NCBI RefSeq assembly: GCF_029784155.1
Contig: NC_073692.1
Location: forward strand, 374,298,813 to 374,362,812
Reading direction: 5' to 3'
Source of the DNA: Uranotaenia lowii
Lineage: Eukaryota > Arthropoda > Insecta > Diptera > Culicidae
Length of the DNA stretch: 64,000 bases
A model generated the notes under the pieces. That model was not told the origin of the DNA. It made no database searches and saw nothing but the letters and a program-made list of their open reading frames with translations. This document shows, piece by piece, positions 13,534 through 23,619 of the stretch (position 1 is its first letter; each line of letters starts with the position of its first letter). Both the position numbers and the translations under genes were made by a program.

Positions 13534-14214
13534 TTATTTCTTCCGAACTTTGGCGAATTTAGCTTCTTTGAAGTACGGATCTAAGCGAGCATCAATCAGA
13601 CACTCGATCATCCGCATTATTTCTTCCTCCATCCTGGGATCGCTAGTCTGATCAAAAGTTTTGTATCCTGATGAACTAGAATTGTAATTCTTTCTGTTGG
13701 GAGGCTTATGTTTCCAATAACATCCATCACTTAAAGATCCTGCTGTAGAATCTAGCTGATGTAGTTCGGGAGCTCGGTTAGGGGATTCAGAAATATCAGA
13801 CGAAAAGTTCCAACTCGAATCTTGCGAGTTGGAATCGAAATTTGAATGTGTAGGTTTAGGGTTATAACTTATAGGTTCATGTTTACGGTACTCACAAGTA
13901 GCGATGATAGGCAGATGTCTAGTTTCTGCATCTCTGCACAGGACCTGAAGATCCTGATGTAAAGCCTGCATGAGCTTCCGACTTCTAACCAGATCGATCG
14001 GTAAAAGTTTTCCCTCTGCCTTCATCGTGCTCCATATGGCCAGTGATGATTCCAAATCGGCAGCTAACAACTCCACCGGGTAATTGGGATGCGATTGATT
14101 TACCGGACACGGCATCTCCGCAGATTCATCACTATCCGAATCATCGGCGTCGTAGTCTGTCGATTGAAACTCCACTGGCACATATTTCACCTTCAACTTT
14201 CTACGTTTTGTCAT
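13534..14214 (-). CDS. Unknown 226-aa protein carried by the LTR element
   Basis: An uninterrupted ORF in the sense orientation of the element, starting about 0.42 kb after the primer-binding site, where a gag gene would sit. The N-terminus is strongly basic (TKRRKLKVK), followed by an acidic serine/aspartate patch around residues 20-31. A leucine-rich middle part (residues about 48-95) may be helical, then comes a serine/asparagine-rich linker. A short charged helix (EEEIMRMIECLIDARLDPYF) lies near the end and the tail is basic. No zinc knuckle, capsid motif or known domain is seen. An AATAAA on the minus strand (13506-13511) follows the stop by about 25 bases, which is unusual inside a retroelement. 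It may be a captured host gene or an unrecognised gag. Confidence 0.55.
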   Translation of the reverse strand: MTKRRKLKVKYVPVEFQSTDYDADDSDSDESAEMPCPVNQSHPNYPVELLAADLESSLAIWSTMKAEGKLLPIDLVRSRKLMQALHQDLQVLCRDAETRHLPIIATCEYRKHEPISYNPKPTHSNFDSNSQDSSWNFSSDISESPNRAPELHQLDSTAGSLSDGCYWKHKPPNRKNYNSSSSGYKTFDQTSDPRMEEEIMRMIECLIDARLDPYFKEAKFAKVRKK

Positions 14215-14635
14215 GTTTGTTTTGATTTGACGAATTGGTAATCTGACAATTTGCTATGTGCTGCAAAGACTACAGGTGTGGGTTAAAAGTGTTGCCATAG
14301 CATTTGAAATTAAAAATTGTGCAAAATAAAATTATGCTTTGTTAAAACATGGAACATACATCATAAAATTTAACAAAATACGCGAACAACCAAAACCATC
14401 GAATTCTTCGGTGGGAAAAAAGGTTTTAGAAACGGATTAAGGTCCTTCTTCTGGTCGAGACCTTCACAAAACGCAAAACATCATACTCAGCACATTTTTC
14501 CAACAAAATAGTGGGATAATGTACGGCGACAGCCATTCGTGGATCGCACGAATCCCTGCCACCTCCCGTTAGAAAAAAATCCTTAGATTTTTGTATTCTA
14601 CGCGGTCGTCTCTTGGTTACCTTTCGCGGACTTTT

Positions 14636-14647
14636 AGTTGGGCGCCA
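14636..14647 (-). promoter_or_regulatory. Primer-binding site of the LTR element
   Basis: On the minus strand the sequence two bases after the LTR reads TGGCGCCCAACT. It resembles the TGGCGCC-type tRNA-primer sites of many retroelements and fixes the orientation as minus. Confidence 0.75.
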
Positions 14648-14649
14648 TT

Positions 14650-15526
14650 TGTTACGGATAAATTTTAGCAGCGGCTAGACCAGCCAAGGCAAGGTACTCT
14701 AAGAGTACGGAACCTCAGGGCCGGCTGGCTAATGGGTAACCGAGGACTTTTCGGGTAAAATACAACAAATCGGGAATTTCATGTTTCTATGTTTTTTTTT
14801 TTTATTAAAGTTTTCTTGTGGCGTGTTGTCTGTGTGTATAAAACAATGTTCTGTGTAATTTGTGGCGTGTATTTGGCTTACTAACCGTGATGTGCTGCTG
14901 CTATTGCTGCTGTGTAGCGACGTCGCAATTCCGGAAATCCAGTTCCGGAAGCAGGAGGGCCGTCGATGTTATGGCGTATCGACGGGGTGCCGAAACCGTC
15001 GGCGCCAGCGGGCGTTGCTGGACTCGGTGGTTGTAGGCGTCTTCCTTCTTTGGCTTTTAATCGGCCTGCCCACGAGAGTGCCCCGTATCCGGACAGGCCG
15101 AGAAGGGAAGTCCTCCTTGAGAGTTAGGGTTCCGCAGAACCCGAGGACGAAGATGCTGATCCTTTACGTTAAGGCGCGAGATCACAAAGGATCTGCGGGC
15201 CGACCCGTGCCGAAGACACACCGGTATTCGGGTGAATTCCGTGGACGTTCACAAACACTATACGGGACTACGACTTCACACACGGACGCCTGATTCAGAA
15301 GAGCCTCGAAAAACGGAAGCAAGCTTCCTTTTCGGCTTTTTCATTTCATTTTCCAAATATTCCTCCTTTCCTCCCCTGTTAGTTGACAGCAGCCAGCAGT
15401 AAAATGTAGCCTACTGTGGTGCTATCTTGGTGTCAGACTCAACAAGGAACATGAATTTTCTAGAGCTAAACATTCAAAACTACAAAAGAAGACAAAAATC
15501 AAACGATTTGTAACCAACCGGTTACA
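14650..15526 (-). repeat. LTR (5' LTR of the minus-strand element)
   Basis: 877 bp, partner of 10895-11769. On the minus strand it ends CCGTAACA, two bases before the primer-binding site. Confidence 0.88.
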
Positions 15527-15596
15527 AAAACAGAGTACAAATTTCAGATCTTGAAAAACAAATTTAGAGATCAAGTTTCAGTAAATAATATATACC

Positions 15597-15778
15597 TGTA
15601 GAGAATATTGCTAGAGTTATAGTTAAAATTGAGTAAACAGGATTGAAATAATATCAACTGTTGAGAACACTGATAGTTATAGCATTCAATAACTATGACT
15701 ATTAGTGTCTTCAACAGTTGATGTTATTTCAATCCTGTTTACTCAATTTGAACTATAACTCTATCAATATTCTCTACA
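15597..15778. repeat. Foldback MITE inside the inner Helitron
   Basis: Reverse-complement counterpart of 7187-7368, with the same arms and ends. It must have been present in the Helitron before the two copies separated. Confidence 0.7.
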
Positions 15779-18015
15779 ATTCCATCTTTGAATAGAAATT
15801 CGGAACTCCAGCTGCAGCTCTTATTTCAAAATTGTTGGATCTGAACTATGATGGTTTGACTTAATAAAATGCTTACAAAAATCTTAATTTGAATGAATTT
15901 ATTTTTGGAATGTGTAGCAAAGCACACCGGGTCAGCTAGTAAATTTATAAAAGCAAAAAATATAAATTTAAAAAAAAAATATCAGTTGCATCACTGAATA
16001 AATTTTCAGCGTTTTTTATTTTCTCTTTGAAAGTCAAATATTCAAAAATGTTGCAAAAACAATTTTTAAGTTAACATTTGTCCCGTATATTGGGGCAAGT
16101 GTAAATGCAATGTTTATTTTCAGATGTGTCAGAGTAATGGCTTTAAAATGGATTTAATATGAACATCTGTTTGTTTGTTTTATCAAGTTTCATTGATATA
16201 TCTGCAGTATTCCTGCAGTATAAATTTATGTTTGTTACTCAACTTTTTTTTAAAAATTTTAATATCCGCTTCCGTTTCAACATTCAGAATACCCCTTCTG
16301 GTCTTTCCAAAATATTGAATCATTTTGAAGATGAATTTCTTAAAAGTTCGACGTTTGCCCTTGCCCCACCGTGTAAGTTGACAGGAGGGAATATTGTTTT
16401 TCACATTTTAAGGGTGTACTGAAAATTTCTCATAAAAGTTTTGCTTCCAGTTGAATATCAGTTCTGAAGTCTAACTTTTCAACAAAGAAGCGGATCAAAA
16501 GTCTCTTTTATGCAGCAATGTAACACAAAAACACTTTTCATGTTAAGTACGTACATGAATTGGTATGTAAGCTAAAAGTACGACGTTTTTTCAGAATTTT
16601 TTAAAAATAATAAGTTTCCATTTTCGTTTCTAAATTCGTTTTAGTTGTGTATTTGGGCCGATGTAACAATTTTTTAGAAGAAAACATATTTTTTATTATT
16701 TTGTTACAGAGAAAAGTTGAACGTTTGAACATGCTCTAGTGTTCCTTGAAAAAATGTTTACTTCTTGGTAACAAAAATCATTTTATTTCACTGAAACCTT
16801 TCACTTATGCACACGTCAGTCCTATCTTATCTAATTTAAGGAAAAGGCTCTTGATCAGTTCATGGGTCGGATCGGATTTTTTTTATCTATTTTAAATTTA
16901 AATGGCGCTTGATAAAACTTGTTCATGTTCAAAAAAATGTTTCCGATCTTTCTCTGTAGAAAACATTTTATTCATATTTCTGTTATCAATATGATTCAAA
17001 AATAACCTTGTAGGCAAAGTGGGTTAAAAAATTGTATATAAATTCTTTACTTTCTGTATTTTTTTTTTCAATTGTCCGCAAAGTGTCATACCATTATTTC
17101 ATTAGCATCAGAACTAAATTTATATTTTTTAGGCAACAAATGCTACCTACATTAACACGAACTGTTTTTGCAAATCTTTCAATTGGTTTTGTTTCGATTG
17201 ATAAAATACCAATCCGTGTCACATCATTTATTTTCACGTGCTGTGTACAATTAAGCAAGCAAAATCACATCTAGGTTGCATATCGCCCCCACGTGCATAA
17301 GAAATATAGTAACTTGGTTGAGAAACAGGCGCCTAATTGTTAAATTTTTCCATCGATCAATGAACAGTATGCTTTGGTTACTATCCACTTGCGACGACGT
17401 GTGCTCGGCCATGGAGACGAAAAACAAACCCCTCAAAGAAAAGAAAATCTCTAAAAACGAATGCCATGCCTTTTCAATTTCAGATTTTGGCAAAAACAAA
17501 CAATGTAGGTACCTATATGGTTTATTCGATCGGCAAAATGTCAATCTGGGTCACATCTAGGCGTCATTCATAACCATGTGATGTACAAATGAGCTAGGAA
17601 TCAAGTAGAAAAAAATCACATCAAGGCTTCATATCGCCAGCCCTTGCATTGAAAACATGCTTGGTTGAGAAATACGCGCCAAAATATTCCCACTGATCAG
17701 TATACTATGCCATGGTTACTATCCTTTTGCGACGTTGGCTCGCGACGCCTCGACCTTGGAGACGAAAAACAAACCGCCCAAAGGAAGAAAAAATCTCGAG
17801 AAAATGGATGTCATGACTTTAATTTGTTCCGAAAAACTACAAACTTTGTATGGAAGCCCCCACTCCCTTAAATCGGACGGAGTTCTGACTATTACAGAAA
17901 CCATCCCCGGCCCCAAAAACCCTCAAATGCCAAGTTTCACGATGATCGGTTCAGTAGTTTCCGAGTCTATAGGTAACAGACAGACAGACAAACATTCATT
18001 TTTATATACATAGAT

Positions 18016-18262
18016 TTCAATGCTTTCAACAACATCCAATTTAAGCGAATTACTATTCCTCGATCAATAGAGTGACCAGATTCACACATGTGTAATGCTT
18101 TTGCATGTCTAGGATTCTGTGAAGGGAGGATTTTCTTCTTCGAGTCAGATCTAAATAGCTATAGAAATGTGTTCCTTGAATCTATCAATCAGTTTCCTTT
18201 TGGTTTGTCCAATGTACACCTTATCACATTCGGAACAACTGATTTTGTACACACCAGATCTG
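18016..18262 (-). pseudogene. Penelope GIY-YIG endonuclease relic
   Basis: On the minus strand the frame reads GVYKISCSECDKVYIGQTKR and on to RFKEH. This is the GIY-YIG core of Penelope-like elements, with the CxxC and the KVYIGQT block. Stops follow, and a second frame (about 18106-18016) carries CESGHSID, the conserved stretch near the end of these proteins. At least one frameshift and several stops show it is dead. The Helitron nest interrupts the last codons. Confidence 0.7.
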
Positions 18263-18551
18263 AAGGAGATCCACTGGATACACATTCATCAATCGAAAAC
18301 GCTAACTGAAGAAGATAGTAAGTTGCTATCGAAATACCGTTATCAGAACTTCTCTTATACCGTGGTGTAACTAAAGGGAATCGTTCGATAACTCTGATTC
18401 AGTAGAAATATTCAACCAAATAGGCTCACAACACATATTAGACATAAAATTCTAACCTTTATAAAAATACGGTTATTTTTAGCTTTGCAGCGCTATATCC
18501 CATTCATAATTGAGACATAATGATAGATAATCATTTTCACTCAATATACTC

Positions 18552-18854
18552 AGAGCAAGTTCACTGGTGTTGGGAAAAAGTGGTAGAAATTTTGACACTT
18601 ACGGCACATTTTGAAAATTTTGCCATGTAAAAACATTTTCAAGATCTGTGGCCTTCTAGTTTTTTTACAATACGTGGTGTATTTTCGCATGCTGTGATGC
18701 AAAAATAGCAATATTTCTATCACATACGGCTGAAATAGAAACAGTGTTGTAAAAAAATACAACGCCCCAAGATCTTGAAAATATTTTTGCATGGTAAAAT
18801 TTTCAAAATGTCAAAACTACTTCCACTTTTTCCCAACACCAGTGAACTTGCTTT
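18552..18854. mobile_element. Foldback MITE, copy 1 (AGAGCAAGTT ends)
   Basis: 303 bp. Long inverted arms start AGAGCAAGTTCACTGGTG and pass through GGGAAAAAGTGGTAGAAATTT. The right end is followed by TA; the left TA has mutated. Two more copies lie at 60510-62118 and 62121-62435. No coding capacity. Confidence 0.75.
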
Positions 18855-18934
18855 TAGTATCTCAAATACCTCTGTTATTCGCAGTGTAAGAATTAAAGCA
18901 ACACAAATTTCCGTTGTTTTCGTACCCAACTGTA

Positions 18935-20137
18935 GAGTAAAGTGGGGCAAGAGTACGCAGGCGGAAAGAGTACGCACTAGGCTTTTACAGTAAACGACAA
19001 CACTGAAACTAGCAACACTGAAACTAGCAACACTGTACCGGTTTGACAGGTCATCGAGTCAGCTGATCATATGTGTTTTTGTTTGTGGTTTGGTTCGCGC
19101 ACGTCGGAGAAATGAGATAAGTTTTAGTTTTTCCAATTTTTATGTAATTTTATGCGTTTTTGGAAACATTATCACGCTTCGTGGAAATTCGCTTATCAAA
19201 TCTGCATACGTGACAAAAGACACATAATTCATATAGATTAAATCTGTGGAACACTCATGCCAGGATATGATCGGAATATTTAACATTTTTATCTTTTTTC
19301 ACAAATGGTCGTAGGGGGCAAGAGTATGCAGGTTTGGTGGGGCAAGAGTACGCGTTGGTTTCCTTCGTCTTTTTGATAGCATTTGGAAAGCTAACCCAAA
19401 GAATAATCAAGTTTTCAATAATCAGGACGTACAAAAGGAAAACTAGCCGGAAGATTTGCTTTCCGGAGATGCTGGAAAACGCCAGGCAGGCAGCGGTTGA
19501 AGGACGGAGAATCGAAGCGCCGGATTGCTGAAAACCTCGGGTCTGCGTAAACGCCTTAAGAAGGTAATCAACAAAAGATATTTTTGTATTGAATTGTAAA
19601 TAACAATCATTTTTCTCGACCAGGGATTCGGTGCTGAAAGCCATGGACAATTCACTTCAGTTTTTACTCCTCAGCAGTCAGAGGATCTCGTCAATCACTG
19701 CGGAGCGCTGCACAGTGCTTTTTACGGTCCGACTTTAAGTGATTTGCGTCGCTTCGCCTTTGCCTTTGCGAAAGCGAACAGCGTTATCCATAAAATCACT
19801 GTTTTATTTTAGCTATTGTTTATGAAATAAAGGTTTTGTTTTGTTTAACAAACGATTATAATGATTCAAGACCTCACTTACACCGGACCAGAATGGAATA
19901 CAATGAGCTTTTATATGCGTACTCTTGACCCACTGGTGGGGTAAGAGTACGCTTTGGTAATTTTTGAAAAATATGATTTTTATCAATGTTTACAAACATA
20001 ATCAAAACTTTTTGCGTCATACAATCAAGGTAAAGAGCCTTTCTTTAATTTGGTTTAATTTCTATGATCGATACTTTGTTCTTTGAAGAAATACAATAAG
20101 TACACAACTAAGTGCGTACTCTTGCCCCACTTTACTC
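18935..20137 (+). mobile_element. pogo/Tigger-like DNA transposon relic
   Basis: 1203 bp, flanked by TA (18933-18934 and 20138-20139). Perfect-looking inverted ends begin GAGTAAAGTGGGGCAAGAGT. Parts of the end sequence (GGGGCAAGAGTACGC-like) recur inside near 18960, 19318, 19340 and 19936. It carries the start of a transposase gene (19424-19785), but the catalytic DDE part has been deleted, so it is a deletion derivative. Confidence 0.78.
19424..19785 (+). pseudogene. Transposase N-terminal relic with one intron
   Basis: The first block (YKRKTSR, then a helix-turn-helix-like ENARQAAVEG) resembles the N-terminal DNA-binding part of pogo/Tigger/Tc5-type transposases. A frameshift near 19508 leads into SKRRIAENLG, and another into LRKRLKK. 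A 60-bp intron (19564-19623, GT...AG) then joins in frame to a block containing FTPQQSEDLVNH and LSDLRRFAFAFA, the CENP-B-type region that follows in these proteins. An AATAAA-type signal lies near 19828. The catalytic domain is absent. Confidence 0.65.
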
Positions 20138-20299
20138 TAAGGTTGCGTGCATTTCTAATTTTGATATCGTAATTTCTCAAAAACATTGATTAAAACAGCC
20201 CACTTTTTATATATGCAGAGATAGATCGGTCGTCGGCGGGCTGTCCGATTTTTGCTCTGGAAATTTCGGAGGTAAATTTTCCCGTTCTCGTGCGTACAC

Positions 20300-20991
20300 C
20301 AAGGTTGCCGAAATCACAGAAAAATCTGTGTAATCACAAAATTTTGAGCAAAATTTCGTTACAGAATCTGTATCACAGATCACAGAACTTTTAAAATTTT
20401 CACATAATTAACAAATTTTTTAAATTTTGTACCGATTTTCAAAATTATTAATTTTAATGTCACTTTCGACTTTTTATTTCTGACTCTAATTCGTGAAAAT
20501 ATGAAAACAAGTTGATGTAAACACAGAGAACAGACGTACAAGCTCGAACTAAAAATCTTCAAAAAATTGTGTAAAATTTCAAATGCTGACATCCAAAAAA
20601 TACGTTGAAAATTGACTGAAAACAGTGTCCTCTATTGTGCAATTCAAAAGTTAGAAATAAAATTTTCAAGAGCTCAGTTTTCGAAAAGGCGTAATCGAAT
20701 ATAAACTAATTAAACCAATGTCGCTCTAAAATAGACGTGTTCAATTCATTGCTAGATAAATTCAATAAGAGTTACTTTTGACTAGGAGAATTTTAATTCC
20801 TTTATTTTATACGGTTTTTACTTTCTGATTTTTTTTCTATTAAAACTGTGAAAAGTTTCCAATTTGTTGATGTTTCACATGATTTCCCAATGAACTTCAT
20901 AAAGATAGCGTCACAGAAAACCATCACAGAATTTTAGGTTCAAATCACAGAATTCTTTTATCAAAACAGAGAATTTGTCTCGGTAACCTTG
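20300..20991. mobile_element. hAT-like MITE (CAAGGTTGCCGA ends)
   Basis: 692 bp. The ends are CAAGGTTGCCGA and the complement of CAAGGTTACCGA. The flanks GCGTACAC and CCGTACAA match at six of eight positions, suggesting a decayed 8-bp target duplication. CACAGAAT/CACAGAT motifs recur inside. A stretch near 20523-20660 is shared with 33400-33545 and 33755-33850, so another repeat may be embedded in it. Confidence 0.65.
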
Positions 20992-21189
20992 CCGTACAAA
21001 GAACTCTATATCAGACTGTAGGAATTGCCCACATGGCTACGTAGGGGGTTTGTGCTGATACCTATGAATATTTTACTTGATTCATTAGAAATCATTTTTT
21101 CAATTTTAATATTATTCTTGAATGATTTCTTTGTTATTCATGGTTAATTTGGAATACCTTATTTTATTTTATTTTCGTAGTATTCCGTC

Positions 21190-21650
21190 TCACGACATAA
21201 CTCGACGAACATAATACCTAAAACTCAATTCTCGGACATCCCGCATTCGTCAGATCACGCTCCACTTGGTCTAACCACCTCGCTCGTTGCGCCCCCGCTC
21301 GTCTTATTCCTACCGGATTTGTAGCGAACACCTGTTTTGCAGGACAGTCGTCCGGCATTCTTGCAATATGTCCCGCCAAGCGTATCCGGCCAGCCTTTAC
21401 CACCTTCTGGATACTGGGTTCGCCGTAGAGTCTCGCGAGCTCGTGGTTCATCCTTCGCCTCCACACTCCGTTCTCCTGTTGTAACCGGTGCGTGTTTTAG
21501 AAGCCCAAGGTCATTGGGAATCATCGCGGTAGTTATGTAAATGTGCGAAGGAAGTGCTGGCGTGGAGAGGAGGCGGACCGTACCATACATCATCGGCACG
21601 ACAAACATGAAATGGCCCAGTAGACGAACGAGTACGGTGGCGAACAACAG
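21190..21650 (-). pseudogene. LINE reverse-transcriptase C-terminal relic
   Basis: The minus strand reads RRRMNHELARLYGEPSI, then IRLAGHIARMPDDCPAKQVF and RARWLDQVERDLTNAGCPR. This is the C-terminal tail typical of insect non-LTR retrotransposons. Another frame upstream (about 21647-21490) carries more of the same protein, so a frameshift has occurred. No polymerase core is present. The clade was not determined. Confidence 0.7.
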
Positions 21651-22425
21651 ATGGCGCTGCTCTCAACAGGCAAAAAGGCCGCCATAGGTGGGCTTCACAA
21701 GTGGCTCAATGGGGCGTAATCCCAGTATGGGACCGTATCCTGGTTCCGGGGGCAATGCCCTTTACTTAGAGCGATCACTTCACAAGAAACATTGAAACAC
21801 TACACACCATACCAGTCGCTTTACTAAAGTGTGATAGTGAACCACAGAGTCTGATAAAATCCGTGTTAAAAGGATTATCATACGACCAGGTGAGAAGTGA
21901 CCGCCGCCCCCGGAAACCGTACCGTTTGAAGATACCTTAATGCCCTTGCTTTCTACCCCATTGCGCCAACAGGACCCCTTTTTCTTTGTCTCGTAAGGAG
22001 TTTGCTGTTTGGAGGACGAGAAGCACGTGTAGTTGAGGCCGATAATTGCCGAAAAGCACCATAATTGCTGCTCACCGAAGCGACCGACTGTCCCTAAGCG
22101 ACCGGAGACGACGATCCGTTCAACCGCGTGGACGCCGGCAGCAGGAGCCGGAAGGCAGGGCAGTGCTGAAGTCCCCCGGAGAAGCTGACCGTCAAGAGCC
22201 GAGCAGCCCGTCGATCAGCAGGAAGAGTTCGTGAGACCAACAGTAACGAGGTAGGAGTCAACCCAATCCTTCCTGCTTCGCGTTTCAGTTTGCGGTAGAT
22301 TTGCCGACTATATCAATGTCATCGTATTTCTACCACCCAGGTAGCAAGGCACAGCCTATAGCAGCAAGCAACTTTTACTTTACAAATTGTTCAAGATTCA
22401 TCAACTGAATATGTTCCAAATGTCA
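21651..22425. other. GC-richer unassigned stretch
   Basis: Base composition here is clearly richer in G and C than in the neighbours, especially 21900-22260. It may be the upstream or 5' part of the adjoining LINE or another retroelement, but no protein family was recognised. The 62-codon plus-strand frame at 22046 is arginine/serine-rich and not convincing. Confidence 0.35.
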
Positions 22426-22670
22426 TTTTTTTTAAACTTCGAACACACACATATAGGATCTCAGTGAAACTTGAAACATGTTTCTTTGAAGAGATCTAAA
22501 CTCTACTTAAGACTAAGCGTACATCTATCAAGGATATAATGGCTAGCATTTTACTAATGCTAACACCACCAACCTACAGAAAGAGTACTATGTTTGCCGT
22601 GACCAAGACTTGATCTCATGACCTCTGGCTTAGAAGACTTGAACGCTATCCTCTACGCCACGGCTGGCGG
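22426..22670 (-). mobile_element. tRNA-derived SINE, full-length copy
   Basis: On the minus strand the head has an RNA polymerase III A box (GTGGCGTAGAGG region, near 22660) and a B-box-like GAGATCAAGTC near 22610. The body runs to a T run on the plus strand (the A tail of the element) at 22426. The same SINE is present, interrupted, at 60707-61994. No clear target duplication was found. Confidence 0.75.
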
Positions 22671-23619
22671 TATTTGAATGGACTGTTCCAAGGGATAAAA
22701 AATGTAAGCAGAGGCACTTATTTACATATCGAAACAGTGATAGGATCGAATTGTTTCCATCGAAATAATTAACTAAACTTATCGAGCGTCTGAATCAAGC
22801 CATTGTAACTCGAAGCACTCAACTGGGTGGGGAGACGGACCCGTCCTCCATTCACGATTCCTTGCTGGTGAGGTAGCCCAATGCTCTCCTCGAGAATCGT
22901 TTCAATCGGATGCCCGGATGGCTCAACCCAAAACCCCAACAATGTTTAAAAATAAAGTATTAATGCTTAAAATCAGTTTTGAATTTGTACTTTCTCTTTT
23001 CATTTGAGTTCGTTTGAGGTTCTAATTATTTATGAAAATTAAAAAATTTCTATCGAAACAGGAAATGTTATGTAAAATTTTCTGAAACCTTATTAACGTA
23101 TTAAATAAGAAGACCCACAAATACGTGATACTGGCCCGGAACAAATTACTATAATCCATATTTTACTTGAATGTGAGATTAACACAGAGTTAATCAGAGT
23201 TAATATCGAATAAGTCAGGTTGAATAAATTTAAGAATAAAAATGGACTTTAAGAAGTGTGATACTTATAAGTTTTACATACCCTCGTTTAATGAATGAAC
23301 TAAAACTATATTTATTAATTTTAACTCAAATGAAAAGAAAATATACATTAAAACAAGGTAGAGAAAATAAAAGGGACATCCTCACCAGATTCGTTCTTCC
23401 AGCGTCGAAGTATGTCTGTGCACAAGCTTATCGTAGACCAAAGATCAAAAGAATTAAAACCAAATTAAGTTTTAGTTTATTTTTTTTTTATTTAACGTAG
23501 ACTTCCGGAAACAAGTAAATGATTGGGTATTCAATGAATTCATGTTATTCTGAATACTTTTTTTGTATCTTAAATTGCAATACACTCCGTCCTTTTCGGA
23601 TGCTCTGAAATAGCTGTGT
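22671..23619. other. Unassigned stretch
   Basis: Nothing recognised. The 80-codon frame at 23258-23500 is lysine- and phenylalanine-rich and looks like chance. Confidence 0.4.

Larger units (their letters stand above)
10895..15526 (-). mobile_element. LTR retrotransposon lacking gag-pol, with gene cassette
   Basis: Two near-identical 875-877-bp LTRs flank a 2.88-kb interior. LTR ends are TG...CA. A 4-bp target duplication AAAA lies at 10891-10894 and 15527-15530. The unfilled site is seen in the other Helitron copy (near 7436), where only five As stand in place of five plus four. The primer-binding site and the purine tract both place the element on the minus strand. No protease, reverse transcriptase or integrase is visible. 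The interior instead holds a 226-codon ORF in sense and a spliced-gene-like stretch in antisense. It must have been mobilised by proteins of another element. Near-identity of the LTRs suggests recent insertion. Confidence 0.85.
8129..15939 (+). mobile_element. Inner Helitron, plus strand, interrupted by LTR element
   Basis: Runs from TC at 8129-8130 to CTAG at 15936-15939, and is inserted between A8128 and T15940 of the outer Helitron. Removing it restores a sequence that is present uninterrupted at 10190-10210 in its own body, so the insertion point is exact and shows no target duplication. Without the LTR element it is about 3.175 kb and nearly identical to the outer copy; only scattered single-base differences were noticed. 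The two copies in opposite orientation make arms of roughly 2 kb and 1.1 kb that look like a giant inverted repeat. It is split by the LTR element at 10895-15526. Confidence 0.87.
7026..18014 (-). mobile_element. Outer Helitron (about 3.18 kb), interrupted
   Basis: Reads on the minus strand from TC at 18014-18013 to CTAG at 7029-7026, between host A and T, with no target duplication. The head begins TCTATGTATATAAAAATG followed by GTCTGTCTGTCTG. The tail has a short hairpin (GTGTAGC, loop AAA, GCACAC) about 13 bases before the final CTAG, the classic Helitron 3' structure. Its two parts are 18014-15940 and 8128-7026, separated by a second copy in the opposite orientation. No Rep/helicase protein is encoded, so it is non-autonomous. 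Both copies contain a 126-codon frame (here 7835-7455) of unknown meaning. Confidence 0.85.
6785..18403 (-). mobile_element. Penelope-like element fragment split by nested insertions
   Basis: The outermost layer of the nest. The right part (18016-18403) carries a decayed GIY-YIG endonuclease on the minus strand. The left part (6785-7025) continues it across the Helitron insertion. Both ends carry related sequence in inverted orientation: the plus strand at about 18283-18403 matches the complement of about 6785-6905, including CAATCGAAAACG, TTGCTATC and CTTCTCTTATACCGTGGT. Inverted terminal copies are a known feature of Penelope elements. Without the insert the fragment is about 0.63 kb, so it lacks the reverse transcriptase. 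The exact ends are approximate. Confidence 0.55.

Noticed and set aside
7026..18014. A single giant palindrome or inverted segmental duplication
   Set aside because: Junctions at TC, CTAG and A|T, and the preserved empty site, are fully explained by one Helitron inserted into another in opposite orientation.
22046..22234. 62-codon arginine/serine-rich ORF as a gene
   Set aside because: Composition follows the local GC-rich patch; no homology or splice context.
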